In this document: piece by piece, positions 50,672 through 59,341 of the stretch | How the letters are laid out: the number at the start of each line of letters is the position of its first letter | How positions within the stretch are numbered: the first letter of the stretch is position 1 | From: Armatimonadota bacterium | GTDB taxonomy: Bacteria > Armatimonadota > Zipacnadia > Zipacnadales > JABUFB01 | Assembly: GCA_013314775.1 (NCBI GenBank) | Contig: JABUFB010000002.1 | Span: 58,576 to 122,575 of the forward strand | DNA: 64,000 nt | Reading direction: 5' to 3' | Made by a program: the position numbers and the translations under genes | The notes under the pieces: generated by a model | The model's database searches: none | What the model was told of the DNA's origin: nothing | The model's input: only the letters and a program-made list of their open reading frames with translations

Positions 50672-51657
50672 CGCACAGACCCTCCATCCTCCGCCAAGCG
50701 TGGGACAAGGATCACCATTCCGGGCTCCAGGTCAGATGGCGCAATGTTGTTGAACCGGGCAATTATACGCCATTTCTCCCCATCTCCGTACTTCACCTGC
50801 GCGATCCGCCACAGGCTGTCGCCGGGGAGAACCGTGTACTCCTCGGGCATTTCGTCAGCCGGGACTGGCGATGGTTTCGCAGGCGCCGTCTCCAGGGCAC
50901 TTGCCTTCCCCAGTTGCGTCACCTTGCGGTCGAGTGCGTCGATCTTCGCTTCAATCGCCGCCAGTCTCTGCCCCCGCTGGGTGCCCGCGGGTTGTTGTAG
51001 GGGGCGACTTGTTGGCGGTCGGGCGATCCAGCCGGCGATAAGGATCGCGGCGAGAAGCGTCGCCCAATGCCACCAGGAGACGCCCCGAGGTTTTCCCGGG
51101 TCCGGCGCCGCGACTTCGTAGGGCCGCGCAGAAGTGGGTGCCGGTGCAGCCGCGCCCACGACCTCGGCCCCATAGGGGCCCCGGATGTCCCCGCCCTCCC
51201 ACACGAAAAACCCCCATTGCCCGGTGCGCGGGTCCAGCACCTGCGCCACCTGCCAGGGCTCGTTGAAGAAGTTGCGGTGGATGAACAGGTCGTGTTCGGA
51301 TAGGAACAGGCCGAAACCCGGGTGGGTGTGATACCAGCCCACGATGCGCATGTCCGGGTGCTCTCGGTCCCGGACCGCGTTCACCTGTTCCCAGGTGTCG
51401 TGGGTGAAGGTTACGTGGGCGCGCGCGGCCTGGGTGTGCAGAGCAGGAATCGCCGCTTGCACCAGCACCAGAGTGCCTTCGGCAGAGGACGATGCCTGCC
51501 CGAGAAGCACGCCGCCCAGTTCAGTGTTGGTGTCCTGTGCGCTGTGGTCGAGGACCGCTTCCAGCGCCTCCCGCCGGATCAGCACAACCGGTCCGCTCGA
51601 TGCCGGTCGCGAAGTCAAGGGTCCCAGTTCCAGGTCCAGATCGTCGAAGTCGGACAT
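50668..51657 (-). CDS. JAB/JAMM protease fused to a membrane segment and LysM, no. 1
   Basis: From ATG at 51657 (GGGAG 8 nt upstream; a GTG at 51663 gives two more residues) the protein has 329 residues. An acidic start (SDFDDLDLELG) is followed by a complete JAMM domain: ELGGVLLG (glutamate), GWYHTHPGFGLFLSEHDLFIH. A linker and one membrane span (HWATLLAAILIAGWIA, about residue 198-213) follow, then a short coiled coil (LAAIEAKIDALDRKVTQL) and a C-terminal LysM domain: EYTVLPGDSLWRIAQVKYGD, WRIIARFNNI, LEPGMVILVP. The JAMM half is probably cytosolic and the LysM half outside, contacting peptidoglycan; the topology is inferred. It leads the six-gene cluster. Confidence 0.92.
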   Translation of the reverse strand: MSDFDDLDLELGPLTSRPASSGPVVLIRREALEAVLDHSAQDTNTELGGVLLGQASSSAEGTLVLVQAAIPALHTQAARAHVTFTHDTWEQVNAVRDREHPDMRIVGWYHTHPGFGLFLSEHDLFIHRNFFNEPWQVAQVLDPRTGQWGFFVWEGGDIRGPYGAEVVGAAAPAPTSARPYEVAAPDPGKPRGVSWWHWATLLAAILIAGWIARPPTSRPLQQPAGTQRGQRLAAIEAKIDALDRKVTQLGKASALETAPAKPSPVPADEMPEEYTVLPGDSLWRIAQVKYGDGEKWRIIARFNNIAPSDLEPGMVILVPRLAEDGGSVR

Positions 51658-51715
51658 GATCACGGCTCCCGGTGAAGTTCGGGTCTCTGGCTGGGCGTGA
51701 CTGCGGCTCCGGCTC

Positions 51716-52585
51716 TTACTTCACCGCGCCGGCGGTGAGCCCTTTGATGATGTGCTTCTGGAAAGCGAAGTACAGGATCAGCACCGGCACAACGGCCATG
51801 AACACTCCCGCCATCACCACGCCCCAGTCTGTCGCATGTTCGCCCTGGAAACTCATAAGACCGACGGTCAGGGTCTTCTGTCGGTCATCATTGATGAAGA
51901 CCATCGCCAGCACAAGTTCGTTCCAGATCCACGAAGCCTGGAATATCGCCGCCGTAGCCACCGCAGGGCGCGCAACCGGTAGAAAGACTTTGCGCAGGAT
52001 GGTGAGGTGCCCGCAGCCGTCGATCACCGCCGCGTCGCTCAGTTCGTTCGGTATGCCGATGAAGTACGCCCGCAGCAACAACACCGTGAGCGGCAGCCCG
52101 AAAGCCACATACGGCCCGAGTACTGCAATCCAGTCGCCAAAACGTTCCGCGAACCAGGCCACGTGCACGGACCCTCGCGCCGCATTCTGCAGGAGCAGGG
52201 AGCCCGGATTGAAGTGGTACAAGGGAACCAGCACCGCGTGTACCGGGATCAGCAGGCCGCTGAGAATGAACCCCAGGAGCACTGCCGATCCGGGAAATCG
52301 CAGCCTTGCGAAAGCATACGCCGCAGGAGCCGACAGGACAAGGATGATTGCTACCGCGAGGACCGTGACGATCAGGCTGTTGAGCAGGTACAGCCCCATA
52401 TTTCCCTGCCATGCCGCTACGAAATTGCTCCACTGAGGGTGCGTCGGCCAGGCCCACGGGTGAAGGCGAATGTCGGACTGGGTCTTGAAGGCGCTCATCA
52501 TCGACCAGACCACAGGGGCCACGAAAGCCAGGGCGATCAGGGCCATCAGCGCATTCACAGACCAGGAGGAGACCCGGCGGCTCAA
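51716..52585 (-). CDS. Sugar ABC transporter permease (MalG-type)
   Basis: The 289-residue permease has six membrane spans and the CUT1-family loop near the C-terminus: LSDAAVIDGCGHLTILRKVFLPVARPAV, the EAA-like helix that docks on the ATPase. The N-terminus is LMALIALAFVAPVVWSMMSAF. Its TTG start overlaps the MalF-type stop (TTGA). A 58-nt gap separates its stop from the JAB-LysM start. Import of an oligosaccharide or glycerol-phosphate-like compound is likely. Confidence 0.92.
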   Translation of the reverse strand: MSRRVSSWSVNALMALIALAFVAPVVWSMMSAFKTQSDIRLHPWAWPTHPQWSNFVAAWQGNMGLYLLNSLIVTVLAVAIILVLSAPAAYAFARLRFPGSAVLLGFILSGLLIPVHAVLVPLYHFNPGSLLLQNAARGSVHVAWFAERFGDWIAVLGPYVAFGLPLTVLLLRAYFIGIPNELSDAAVIDGCGHLTILRKVFLPVARPAVATAAIFQASWIWNELVLAMVFINDDRQKTLTVGLMSFQGEHATDWGVVMAGVFMAVVPVLILYFAFQKHIIKGLTAGAVK

Positions 52586-53463
52586 AGCTCGCCCACCTCC
52601 TCCTTGCCCGACACACGAACATAGACCACGGTGGCGATGAGGGTGAGGACCAGCATGACCGTGGCAATCGCCGCCGCGTAGCCCATGCGGTCGTCGCTGA
52701 ACCCGCAGGTGTACATGTAGGTCGCCAGAACCTCGCTGGCATGGTTCGGGCCGCCCTGGGTCATCACCCAGTTCAGGTCGAAGATCTTCACGGAGCCCAC
52801 AGTGATCAGCAGGGCGTCCATGGCGATGACCCGGCGCATCAGGGGCAGGGTTATCCTGCAGAACGCATCCCAGTGTCCCGCGCCGTCGATTTTCGCCGCC
52901 TCGTACAGCTCATCGGGGATCGCCTGCAGGCCGGCGAGAAGGACCATCATGTGAAAGCCCACGTAGCGCCAACAAGAGACGAAAATGATGGAATAGATCG
53001 CGAGCCAGGGCGGGTCGCTGAGCCACCCGCGGCCTTGGAAGGAGGGGTCAATGTGGGTCAGGATGGCATTCAGAGCGCCGAAGCCCGGATTGTAGATCAT
53101 CGTCCAGACCAGACCCACAGCCACCACCGGAACCACGAAAGGTCCGAAGACAAGAGTACGCAGGAAGCGATGGACGGGGCTGGCCGAGCCGATGAGCACC
53201 GCCAGCAGCAGGGCAACTGGAAGCTGCCCGATGATGGACAGCACCACGAAGAGCAGGTTGTTTTTCAGGGACAGCAGGAAATAGGGGTCTTGGAGCAGGT
53301 TGCGATAGTTGTCCAGGCCCACGTACACTCGGGCGGGATTGACGGTGCTCCACGAGTAGGCGCTGAGCACGCAGGTGTGCACGATCGGATACAGCACGTA
53401 GATCGCGAAGAAGAGGATTGCCGGGGCGATGAGCAGGTAGGGCGTGAGTTTGCGCTGGCGCAT
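52582..53463 (-). CDS. Sugar ABC transporter permease (MalF/UgpA-type)
   Basis: The 293-residue permease starts with a short N-terminal span (LTPYLLIAPAILFFAIYVLYPIVHTCVL). It has the CUT1 pattern with GLDNYRNLLQD and ends with the EAA motif ELYEAAKIDGAGHWDAFCRITLPLMRRVI. It pairs with the MalG-type gene, which it overlaps by 4 nt. No substrate-binding protein or ATPase gene is next to either. An octopine-type dehydrogenase gene lies 53 nt upstream. Confidence 0.93.
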   Translation of the reverse strand: MRQRKLTPYLLIAPAILFFAIYVLYPIVHTCVLSAYSWSTVNPARVYVGLDNYRNLLQDPYFLLSLKNNLLFVVLSIIGQLPVALLLAVLIGSASPVHRFLRTLVFGPFVVPVVAVGLVWTMIYNPGFGALNAILTHIDPSFQGRGWLSDPPWLAIYSIIFVSCWRYVGFHMMVLLAGLQAIPDELYEAAKIDGAGHWDAFCRITLPLMRRVIAMDALLITVGSVKIFDLNWVMTQGGPNHASEVLATYMYTCGFSDDRMGYAAAIATVMLVLTLIATVVYVRVSGKEEVGEL

Positions 53464-53516
53464 GGGTTCGGAAAGGTCTCCGGACCCCAGTTTCGCCTCA
53501 GTCCGGCAGGGACCTC

Positions 53517-54668
53517 CTATGTTCCCACGCCGCCGATCCGCCGGGGCGCCTGCAGATATTCCTCGCGCGCCGTCTCATCCATGCCCGCCAGTCCGAGACG
53601 CTCTACTGTGCGGCGGCCATCCTTCAGGTAGTTGCGCCCGGTCACCGTGCCCGCAAGGGTGGCCAGCGATCGGGAGACAGGAGTAGGCACCCCCAGCAGC
53701 TTTCCCAGCGAGACGTAGGTCACCAGGCCAAGACCACAGTCCTCGTGGAGGTAGCGGTGCTCCATGCCCGGCGGCGAAGCCAGGTCCCCGAAGACGGGGC
53801 TCCCTGCATAGCACTCCAGGTAATCTTCGGACTGCGAATACCCCTGCTCTAAGCACATGCGCGGTTCGCTGAGGAGGTCATACCCCAGTGCCTTGCCGAG
53901 GGCCATTCGCTCCCGGTCCACACTCTCGATGATCCGCGCCACAGCGGGGGTCACGCCCTCGCGATAGAACCTGTGATCCGCGCCGCGCTGCTCGATGATC
54001 GCTGCGTTCGCGAGCATGATCGCCGGGTGGATCACCGGGTTCCCGTTGCACAGAGCGACTTCCAGCACATCCCTCTTGGCTCTCAGACCGGGGAAGATGG
54101 GCTGGAGTGCCCGGTGCAGGTCGGCAGTGGCCACGCCGGGCAGCGCGGCGAAGGCGACATGGTTCACCCGCAGGCCGATCTGCACCTCACGCGGGCCGCG
54201 GGCCCGGCAGCAGTGGGTGAGGGTCCCGGTCTCGCACAGGAGGAGGTATTTGTCAATACGGTGTTCGCTGAAGATTCGACGCAGTTCCAGCGCCCCGCCG
54301 GTGGAGCCGGGATTGAGCACGAGAATGGCCCCGTCGCGGATAATCGGCGCGAGCTCCGTTGCAAGGCGCGCGTGGGCAAGGCCTTGCAGGCAGGCGATGA
54401 TCACCTCGGCGTCCTCGATGGCCTCCGCGAGGTCAGTGGTTACCAGCGACAGTCGAGCCTCACCCTCGATCACCCCGGCAGCCCTGATGACCGGCGTTTC
54501 CAGAAGTTCAGCGATGTTGGCGCGGTACTCGGCCCATTCGAACAGGCGCACATTGAGGCCCTGAAGCGCGAGATCGGCAGCCACGGCCTTGCCGCCGTTC
54601 CCAGCGCCGAGAACGGCGACGTTCTGGATCAGCCGGAAGTCCTCAAAGCGTTCGACGGTGATGTCCAC
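53517..54668 (-). CDS. NAD/NADP octopine/nopaline dehydrogenase family protein
   Basis: The 383-residue protein has an N-terminal Rossmann domain (NVAVLGAGNGGKAVAADLAL) and the pattern ADVIIACLQGLAHA-like VIIACLQGLAHARLA. The catalytic C-terminal domain has NGNPVIHPAIMLANAAII and a YREGVTPAVARIIESVDRERMALGKALG segment, typical of opine-dehydrogenase catalytic domains. Such enzymes join a keto acid and an amino acid, with NAD(P)H. Substrates are unknown. It heads the minus-strand run that continues into the sugar permeases, with 53 nt between them. Confidence 0.88.
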   Translation of the reverse strand: MDITVERFEDFRLIQNVAVLGAGNGGKAVAADLALQGLNVRLFEWAEYRANIAELLETPVIRAAGVIEGEARLSLVTTDLAEAIEDAEVIIACLQGLAHARLATELAPIIRDGAILVLNPGSTGGALELRRIFSEHRIDKYLLLCETGTLTHCCRARGPREVQIGLRVNHVAFAALPGVATADLHRALQPIFPGLRAKRDVLEVALCNGNPVIHPAIMLANAAIIEQRGADHRFYREGVTPAVARIIESVDRERMALGKALGYDLLSEPRMCLEQGYSQSEDYLECYAGSPVFGDLASPPGMEHRYLHEDCGLGLVTYVSLGKLLGVPTPVSRSLATLAGTVTGRNYLKDGRRTVERLGLAGMDETAREEYLQAPRRIGGVGT

Positions 54669-54779
54669 GGCATATCCTCATTCAGCTCTGGTTCAAGTCG
54701 CAGCGTCCTTGGCGGCAACGCAGGAAAGTGATTTCGTCCGCAGGGCTTGCCGCTCCTTCACAGCGATGGGGGGCAGGGA

Positions 54780-55673
54780 TCACTCATCTATGGGAGCCGT
54801 CAGCCGCACAGCGAGCCTGCCCTGGGACAGTCCGCTGATGCCCCGGAACTTGGGCAAACCCGCCACGGCCAACTCCAGCTCATCCCGCGGGCCGCAGTTG
54901 AGAGGGATGAGGTCGCCGGGCTTCAACTGCGCCAACGCGGAAAGGGAAGTCTTGGCCCGGCCGAGCACTGCCGTTACCTGGACGGTGCAGTGGCTGACCT
55001 GGCTGGCTCCGGCCTTACGGTGGAGGTCGGCGGTTTCGGTCCTCGAAGGATTGTATCCCGACTGCTTCAGCAGCGCCTGTAGCACCGCTGATGGCACCGC
55101 GACCCGCATAAGTCCCTGCACGGACGCCACCTCACACTCCAGGTTCACCGCCACCACTGCTTCCTGAAGCAAGCCGCTGCCGAAGCGCCCCGTGGTCTGG
55201 CGGATCTCCAGTACATGGGGGGCCAGGGCCCCCAGGGCAGGCCAGGCGTCGGTCCAGGTGAACATGAACTCCTCAACGACCTGCATGGCCAGCGCCCGTT
55301 CGAGGATGGTCAATTCGTGTTCCTGCGGCGGGCTGCTGGAACCATCGCCGCCGAGCATCGCGTCCATGAAGGCGAACATGGGCAATGCGTCCACCTGCCA
55401 GATGAGCGGGGCACTGTTGGTTGCGAACTGGCAGACGGCCATGATCGGCATCTCGGGCAGGGAGTCCAGGTACTCGTTGTAGGTCATGGGCCGCAGGTTG
55501 CCCACGCTGACGCGTGCGGGCAGTCCGGTGGTCTCGGGGATGTGCCGGTGCAGCGCCCGACACAGGTCTTGGCAATGATCTTGCAGATCCCGGAGCTGGT
55601 CCGCGGAGAATCTGTGGGCCTGCCGGAAGTCGTAAGGCGTGGCGCGCACTGCATCGGACAGTCGGATGTTCAT
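54780..55673 (-). CDS. fliM: Flagellar motor switch protein FliM-like
   Basis: The 297-residue protein starts 3 nt past the FliG stop, with GGAG in the last FliG codons. It shows FliM middle-domain features: PYDFRQAHRFSADQLRDLQ, MTYNEYLDSLPEMPIMAV, FAFMDAMLGGDGSSS (the GGxG loop) and LTILERALAMQVVEEFMFTW. A C-terminal SpoA domain follows (VQVTAVLGRAKTSLSALAQLKPGDLIPLNC). The N-terminal CheY-binding peptide of enteric FliM (start LSQxEIDALL) is absent. No fliN, flhA or rod/hook gene is near. Confidence 0.88.
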   Translation of the reverse strand: MNIRLSDAVRATPYDFRQAHRFSADQLRDLQDHCQDLCRALHRHIPETTGLPARVSVGNLRPMTYNEYLDSLPEMPIMAVCQFATNSAPLIWQVDALPMFAFMDAMLGGDGSSSPPQEHELTILERALAMQVVEEFMFTWTDAWPALGALAPHVLEIRQTTGRFGSGLLQEAVVAVNLECEVASVQGLMRVAVPSAVLQALLKQSGYNPSRTETADLHRKAGASQVSHCTVQVTAVLGRAKTSLSALAQLKPGDLIPLNCGPRDELELAVAGLPKFRGISGLSQGRLAVRLTAPIDE

Positions 55674-55676
55674 AAT

Positions 55677-56726
55677 CTACTCCACATACTCGATGTCGCC
55701 CGCGTCCAGGGTGATTTCGCCGGCCGACTCCAGTGCCCGGGCGATCTGGACGATCTCCTGCTGCGCTCGTTCCGCTTCCGTGGCCGGTACCGCGCCCAGG
55801 AGGTCCATCTCTTCCTCCAGTACGCTGCGGGCACGCTGGGACAAATTGTTGAACACGACCTCCCGCAGGGACCCCGGAACGCCCTTCAAGGCCAGGGCGA
55901 GGTCGTTCGTTGATGTGTTCCGCAGCACCACCTGGAGGCTGGGGGTGGGCATGCGCAGCAGGTCCGTGAACTTGAAGATCATCCGCTCAATGGAGACGCC
56001 GATTTCCTCGGAACGCTCCTTCACCGCATTGAGCACGTCCTGGGCCATCTTCCGGTTCAGCTGCTGGACCACCTCGGCCACAAACTGCAGGTTCGCGACG
56101 GCGGTATCCGAGCCGCCTGCCGAGCCCCGGAGAAGCGAGCCCGCCACGCGCGCGAAGGCCTTGAGCGCCCCCGGCGAAGCGGGATGAGGATTGGACATGC
56201 GGAAGGTCACCTCGCGCCGGGTCTCGTCGGGCATGATTGCCAGGAGCTTCGCGCAGTTGGAGGCCGACAGGTGCCGGGCCACGAGCGCGATGGCCTGGGG
56301 TGTCTCGTCGCTAATGGCGCGCCAGACCAGGTTCGGGTCGGCCTTGTCCAGGAGGGCGAGCTTCTCCAGGGAGCTTTCCGCATCCTGGTCTGCGAGCGCG
56401 CCGAGCCCGCTGCGGATGCCCAGGACCTGTTCCTTGAGCCTTGCGGCCAGGGAATCGGCGCTGCTGGCACCGTCCAGGCGATCGATGAACTCTCGCGCAA
56501 CGACGGCCCGTTCATCGCCGTCAAGGGTGCCGAGCTTGCCCAGGGCCCGGATCAAGCGGTGCGCCGTAAGTGGGTCCACGCGCCTGCAGATATCGGTGGC
56601 CAACTCGGGGCCCATCATCGAGATGACGATGGCGGCCTTCCGTAAGTCCGGCGACATGGGGTCGTGGCCGCCGACCGTTTGCTCCTGTACGGCGCTTTCC
56701 GGCGCTTGCACTGCAAGGTCTGTCAT
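55677..56726 (-). CDS. fliG: Flagellar motor switch protein FliG
   Basis: From ATG at 56726, with GGAGGAG 5-6 nt upstream, the product is 349 residues. Domains in order are an N-terminal part (LRKAAIVISMMGPELATDICRRVD), the middle ARM region with DETPQAIALVARHL (EHPQ-type motif) and MPDETRREVTFRMSN, and the C-terminal torque part FKFTDLLRMPTPSLQVVLRN, LALALKGVPGSLREVVFNNLSQRA. All charged torque positions cannot be judged by eye, but EEEMDLLG follows as in true FliG. In flagella FliG couples the MS ring to FliM and the stators. Its isolation here is odd. Confidence 0.92.
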   Translation of the reverse strand: MTDLAVQAPESAVQEQTVGGHDPMSPDLRKAAIVISMMGPELATDICRRVDPLTAHRLIRALGKLGTLDGDERAVVAREFIDRLDGASSADSLAARLKEQVLGIRSGLGALADQDAESSLEKLALLDKADPNLVWRAISDETPQAIALVARHLSASNCAKLLAIMPDETRREVTFRMSNPHPASPGALKAFARVAGSLLRGSAGGSDTAVANLQFVAEVVQQLNRKMAQDVLNAVKERSEEIGVSIERMIFKFTDLLRMPTPSLQVVLRNTSTNDLALALKGVPGSLREVVFNNLSQRARSVLEEEMDLLGAVPATEAERAQQEIVQIARALESAGEITLDAGDIEYVE

Positions 56727-56922
56727 GGGCTCCTCCGGCCGCTGTTCCTGGGTTCTCGTGGCTGGGCATCGGCTCGCTGCGGTGAGCCTTGAGCTGTGGC
56801 GCGCCACCAGTTGCCAACTCCGGGGTAACCGGCCCGTTACAAGCGATCGCTCAAGTTCAGTCCCTGCAAGCCGTTGTTCAGAGCAATGCAGTCCACCGCC
56901 TCACCCCAGGAGACAGACGCCA

Positions 56923-57777
56923 ATGATTTCCGCATCCAGCACGCGGCCCGTTGATAATGTCCTGCAGCGCATTCCCCCTTTCCCGACAGCTCTTGTTTCA
57001 ATCCTGCACAGCTGCTCGGCCAGCGATCCCAGCGTCGCCGACATCGCCCAGGCGGTGTCCATGGAGGAAGTCCTTGCAGCGAAGGTGGTGCGAGCGGCGA
57101 ACGCGGCCGCGCTCGCACCGGTGCACCCCGTGGACAATGTCGCTGATGCCGTCTCTCGCCTGGGTGCTTCGGCCATTCGCGGCATGGCTTCGGCTTACTT
57201 CCTGGGCAATGTGTTCTCGGGGGCGTTCTCTCAGTCCGGCCTGGACCGGGAGGCCCTTTGGCGGCACAACCTGGCAGTGGCCGCCGCAAGCGCCGGCGCT
57301 GCAGGACCGGGCACAGAGCGTGCCAACGCCTACTTCGCGGGCCTCATGCATGATGTTGGGAAGATGATCCTCGCTTCGGAGATCGGCCAGGTCTACTCCG
57401 ACTGCATCGCCGAGTCCCTCGCCACAGGGAAGGACCTGTACCTGGTTGAGCGTTCCCGTCTGGGCACCGACCACGCGGAAATCGGCGCGGATGCCGCGGA
57501 GCAATGGCATTTCGCGCCAGATCTCGTGGAGGCGATCCGCCGGCATCATCAGATCCTGGGTGCCGGCCTCCTGCAGCCCCTGGCATCTCACGTGCTTGTG
57601 GGGAACCAGGTGGCCAATGACATGGGTATCGCGCTCATCACCCAGGCACACGCGGATGCCACCATGACGCTCACCACGATGACCACGAGCATTGGCGCGG
57701 GGATCATGTCTCGGGCGCGATGGGCGCTGACCAACGAGATGCCGCGAATCGAGGCGATGCTGGGATCAATAGTCTGA
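56923..57777 (+). CDS. HDOD-domain signalling protein
   Basis: From ATG at 56923, with CAGGAG about 9 nt upstream, the protein is 284 residues. The HDOD domain covers about residues 10-205: LQRIPPFPTALVSILHSCS, LAAKVVRAANAA, VDAVSRLGASAIRGMA-type VADAVSRLGASAIRG and FAGLMHDVGKMILAS. HDOD domains resemble HD phosphohydrolases but often lack full catalytic sets; they occur in c-di-GMP, chemotaxis and stress signalling. It is divergent from FliG (196 bp gap that contains an imperfect palindrome at 56825-56840, GTAAC...GTTAC). The in-frame extension upstream over FliG is antisense noise. Confidence 0.9.
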   Translation: MISASSTRPVDNVLQRIPPFPTALVSILHSCSASDPSVADIAQAVSMEEVLAAKVVRAANAAALAPVHPVDNVADAVSRLGASAIRGMASAYFLGNVFSGAFSQSGLDREALWRHNLAVAAASAGAAGPGTERANAYFAGLMHDVGKMILASEIGQVYSDCIAESLATGKDLYLVERSRLGTDHAEIGADAAEQWHFAPDLVEAIRRHHQILGAGLLQPLASHVLVGNQVANDMGIALITQAHADATMTLTTMTTSIGAGIMSRARWALTNEMPRIEAMLGSIV

Positions 57778-57847
57778 CCGTCAGGCCCGGTTTGTGTGGA
57801 AAAAATGTGAATTAGATGGTGAAAAATCTAAAGAACTGCGTCCTTCT

Positions 57848-57923
57848 GCCGATAGTATCGTCGATAGCGGCTGTCGACCCCTCGGAGAGAAGTTGGGGTG
57901 AGAGCCGCAGCACCACTATCGGC
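57848..57923 (+). ncRNA. Long nested hairpin in the leader of the sigma-54-type regulator
   Basis: Three stems nest in order. GCCGATAGT (57848-57856) pairs with ACTATCGGC (57915-57923). GCGGCT (57867-57872) pairs with AGCCGC (57903-57908). ACCCC (57877-57881) pairs with GGGGT (57895-57899). The apical loop is 13 nt. All pairs are Watson-Crick. It lies about 100 nt before the ATG at 58022. It may be a structured leader or a transcriptional attenuator; no T-run follows. It fits no riboswitch class I know. Confidence 0.45.
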
Positions 57924-58021
57924 GCAAGGGCAGCCTGGAGTACAGCCGACGCATCGCCGGGTGCACGGTGCGGAGAGCTGCCAGGCGGCGCCGGCCAGGC
58001 CTTGACAGGGGGACGCTTCTC

Positions 58022-59323
<1,302 letters not shown>

Positions 59324-59341
59324 TCCGTCCCAATCCGCTTG

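Noticed and set aside
56825..56840. Palindrome GTAAC...GTTAC between fliG and the HDOD gene as an operator
   Set aside because: Only five perfect pairs in each arm with one central mismatch; such short repeats are common by chance. Mentioned only under the HDOD gene.
56191..56922. In-frame N-terminal extension of the HDOD protein across fliG
   Set aside because: The stretch is S/R-rich noise antisense to fliG; the ATG at 56923 has its own ribosome-binding site and starts the domain.
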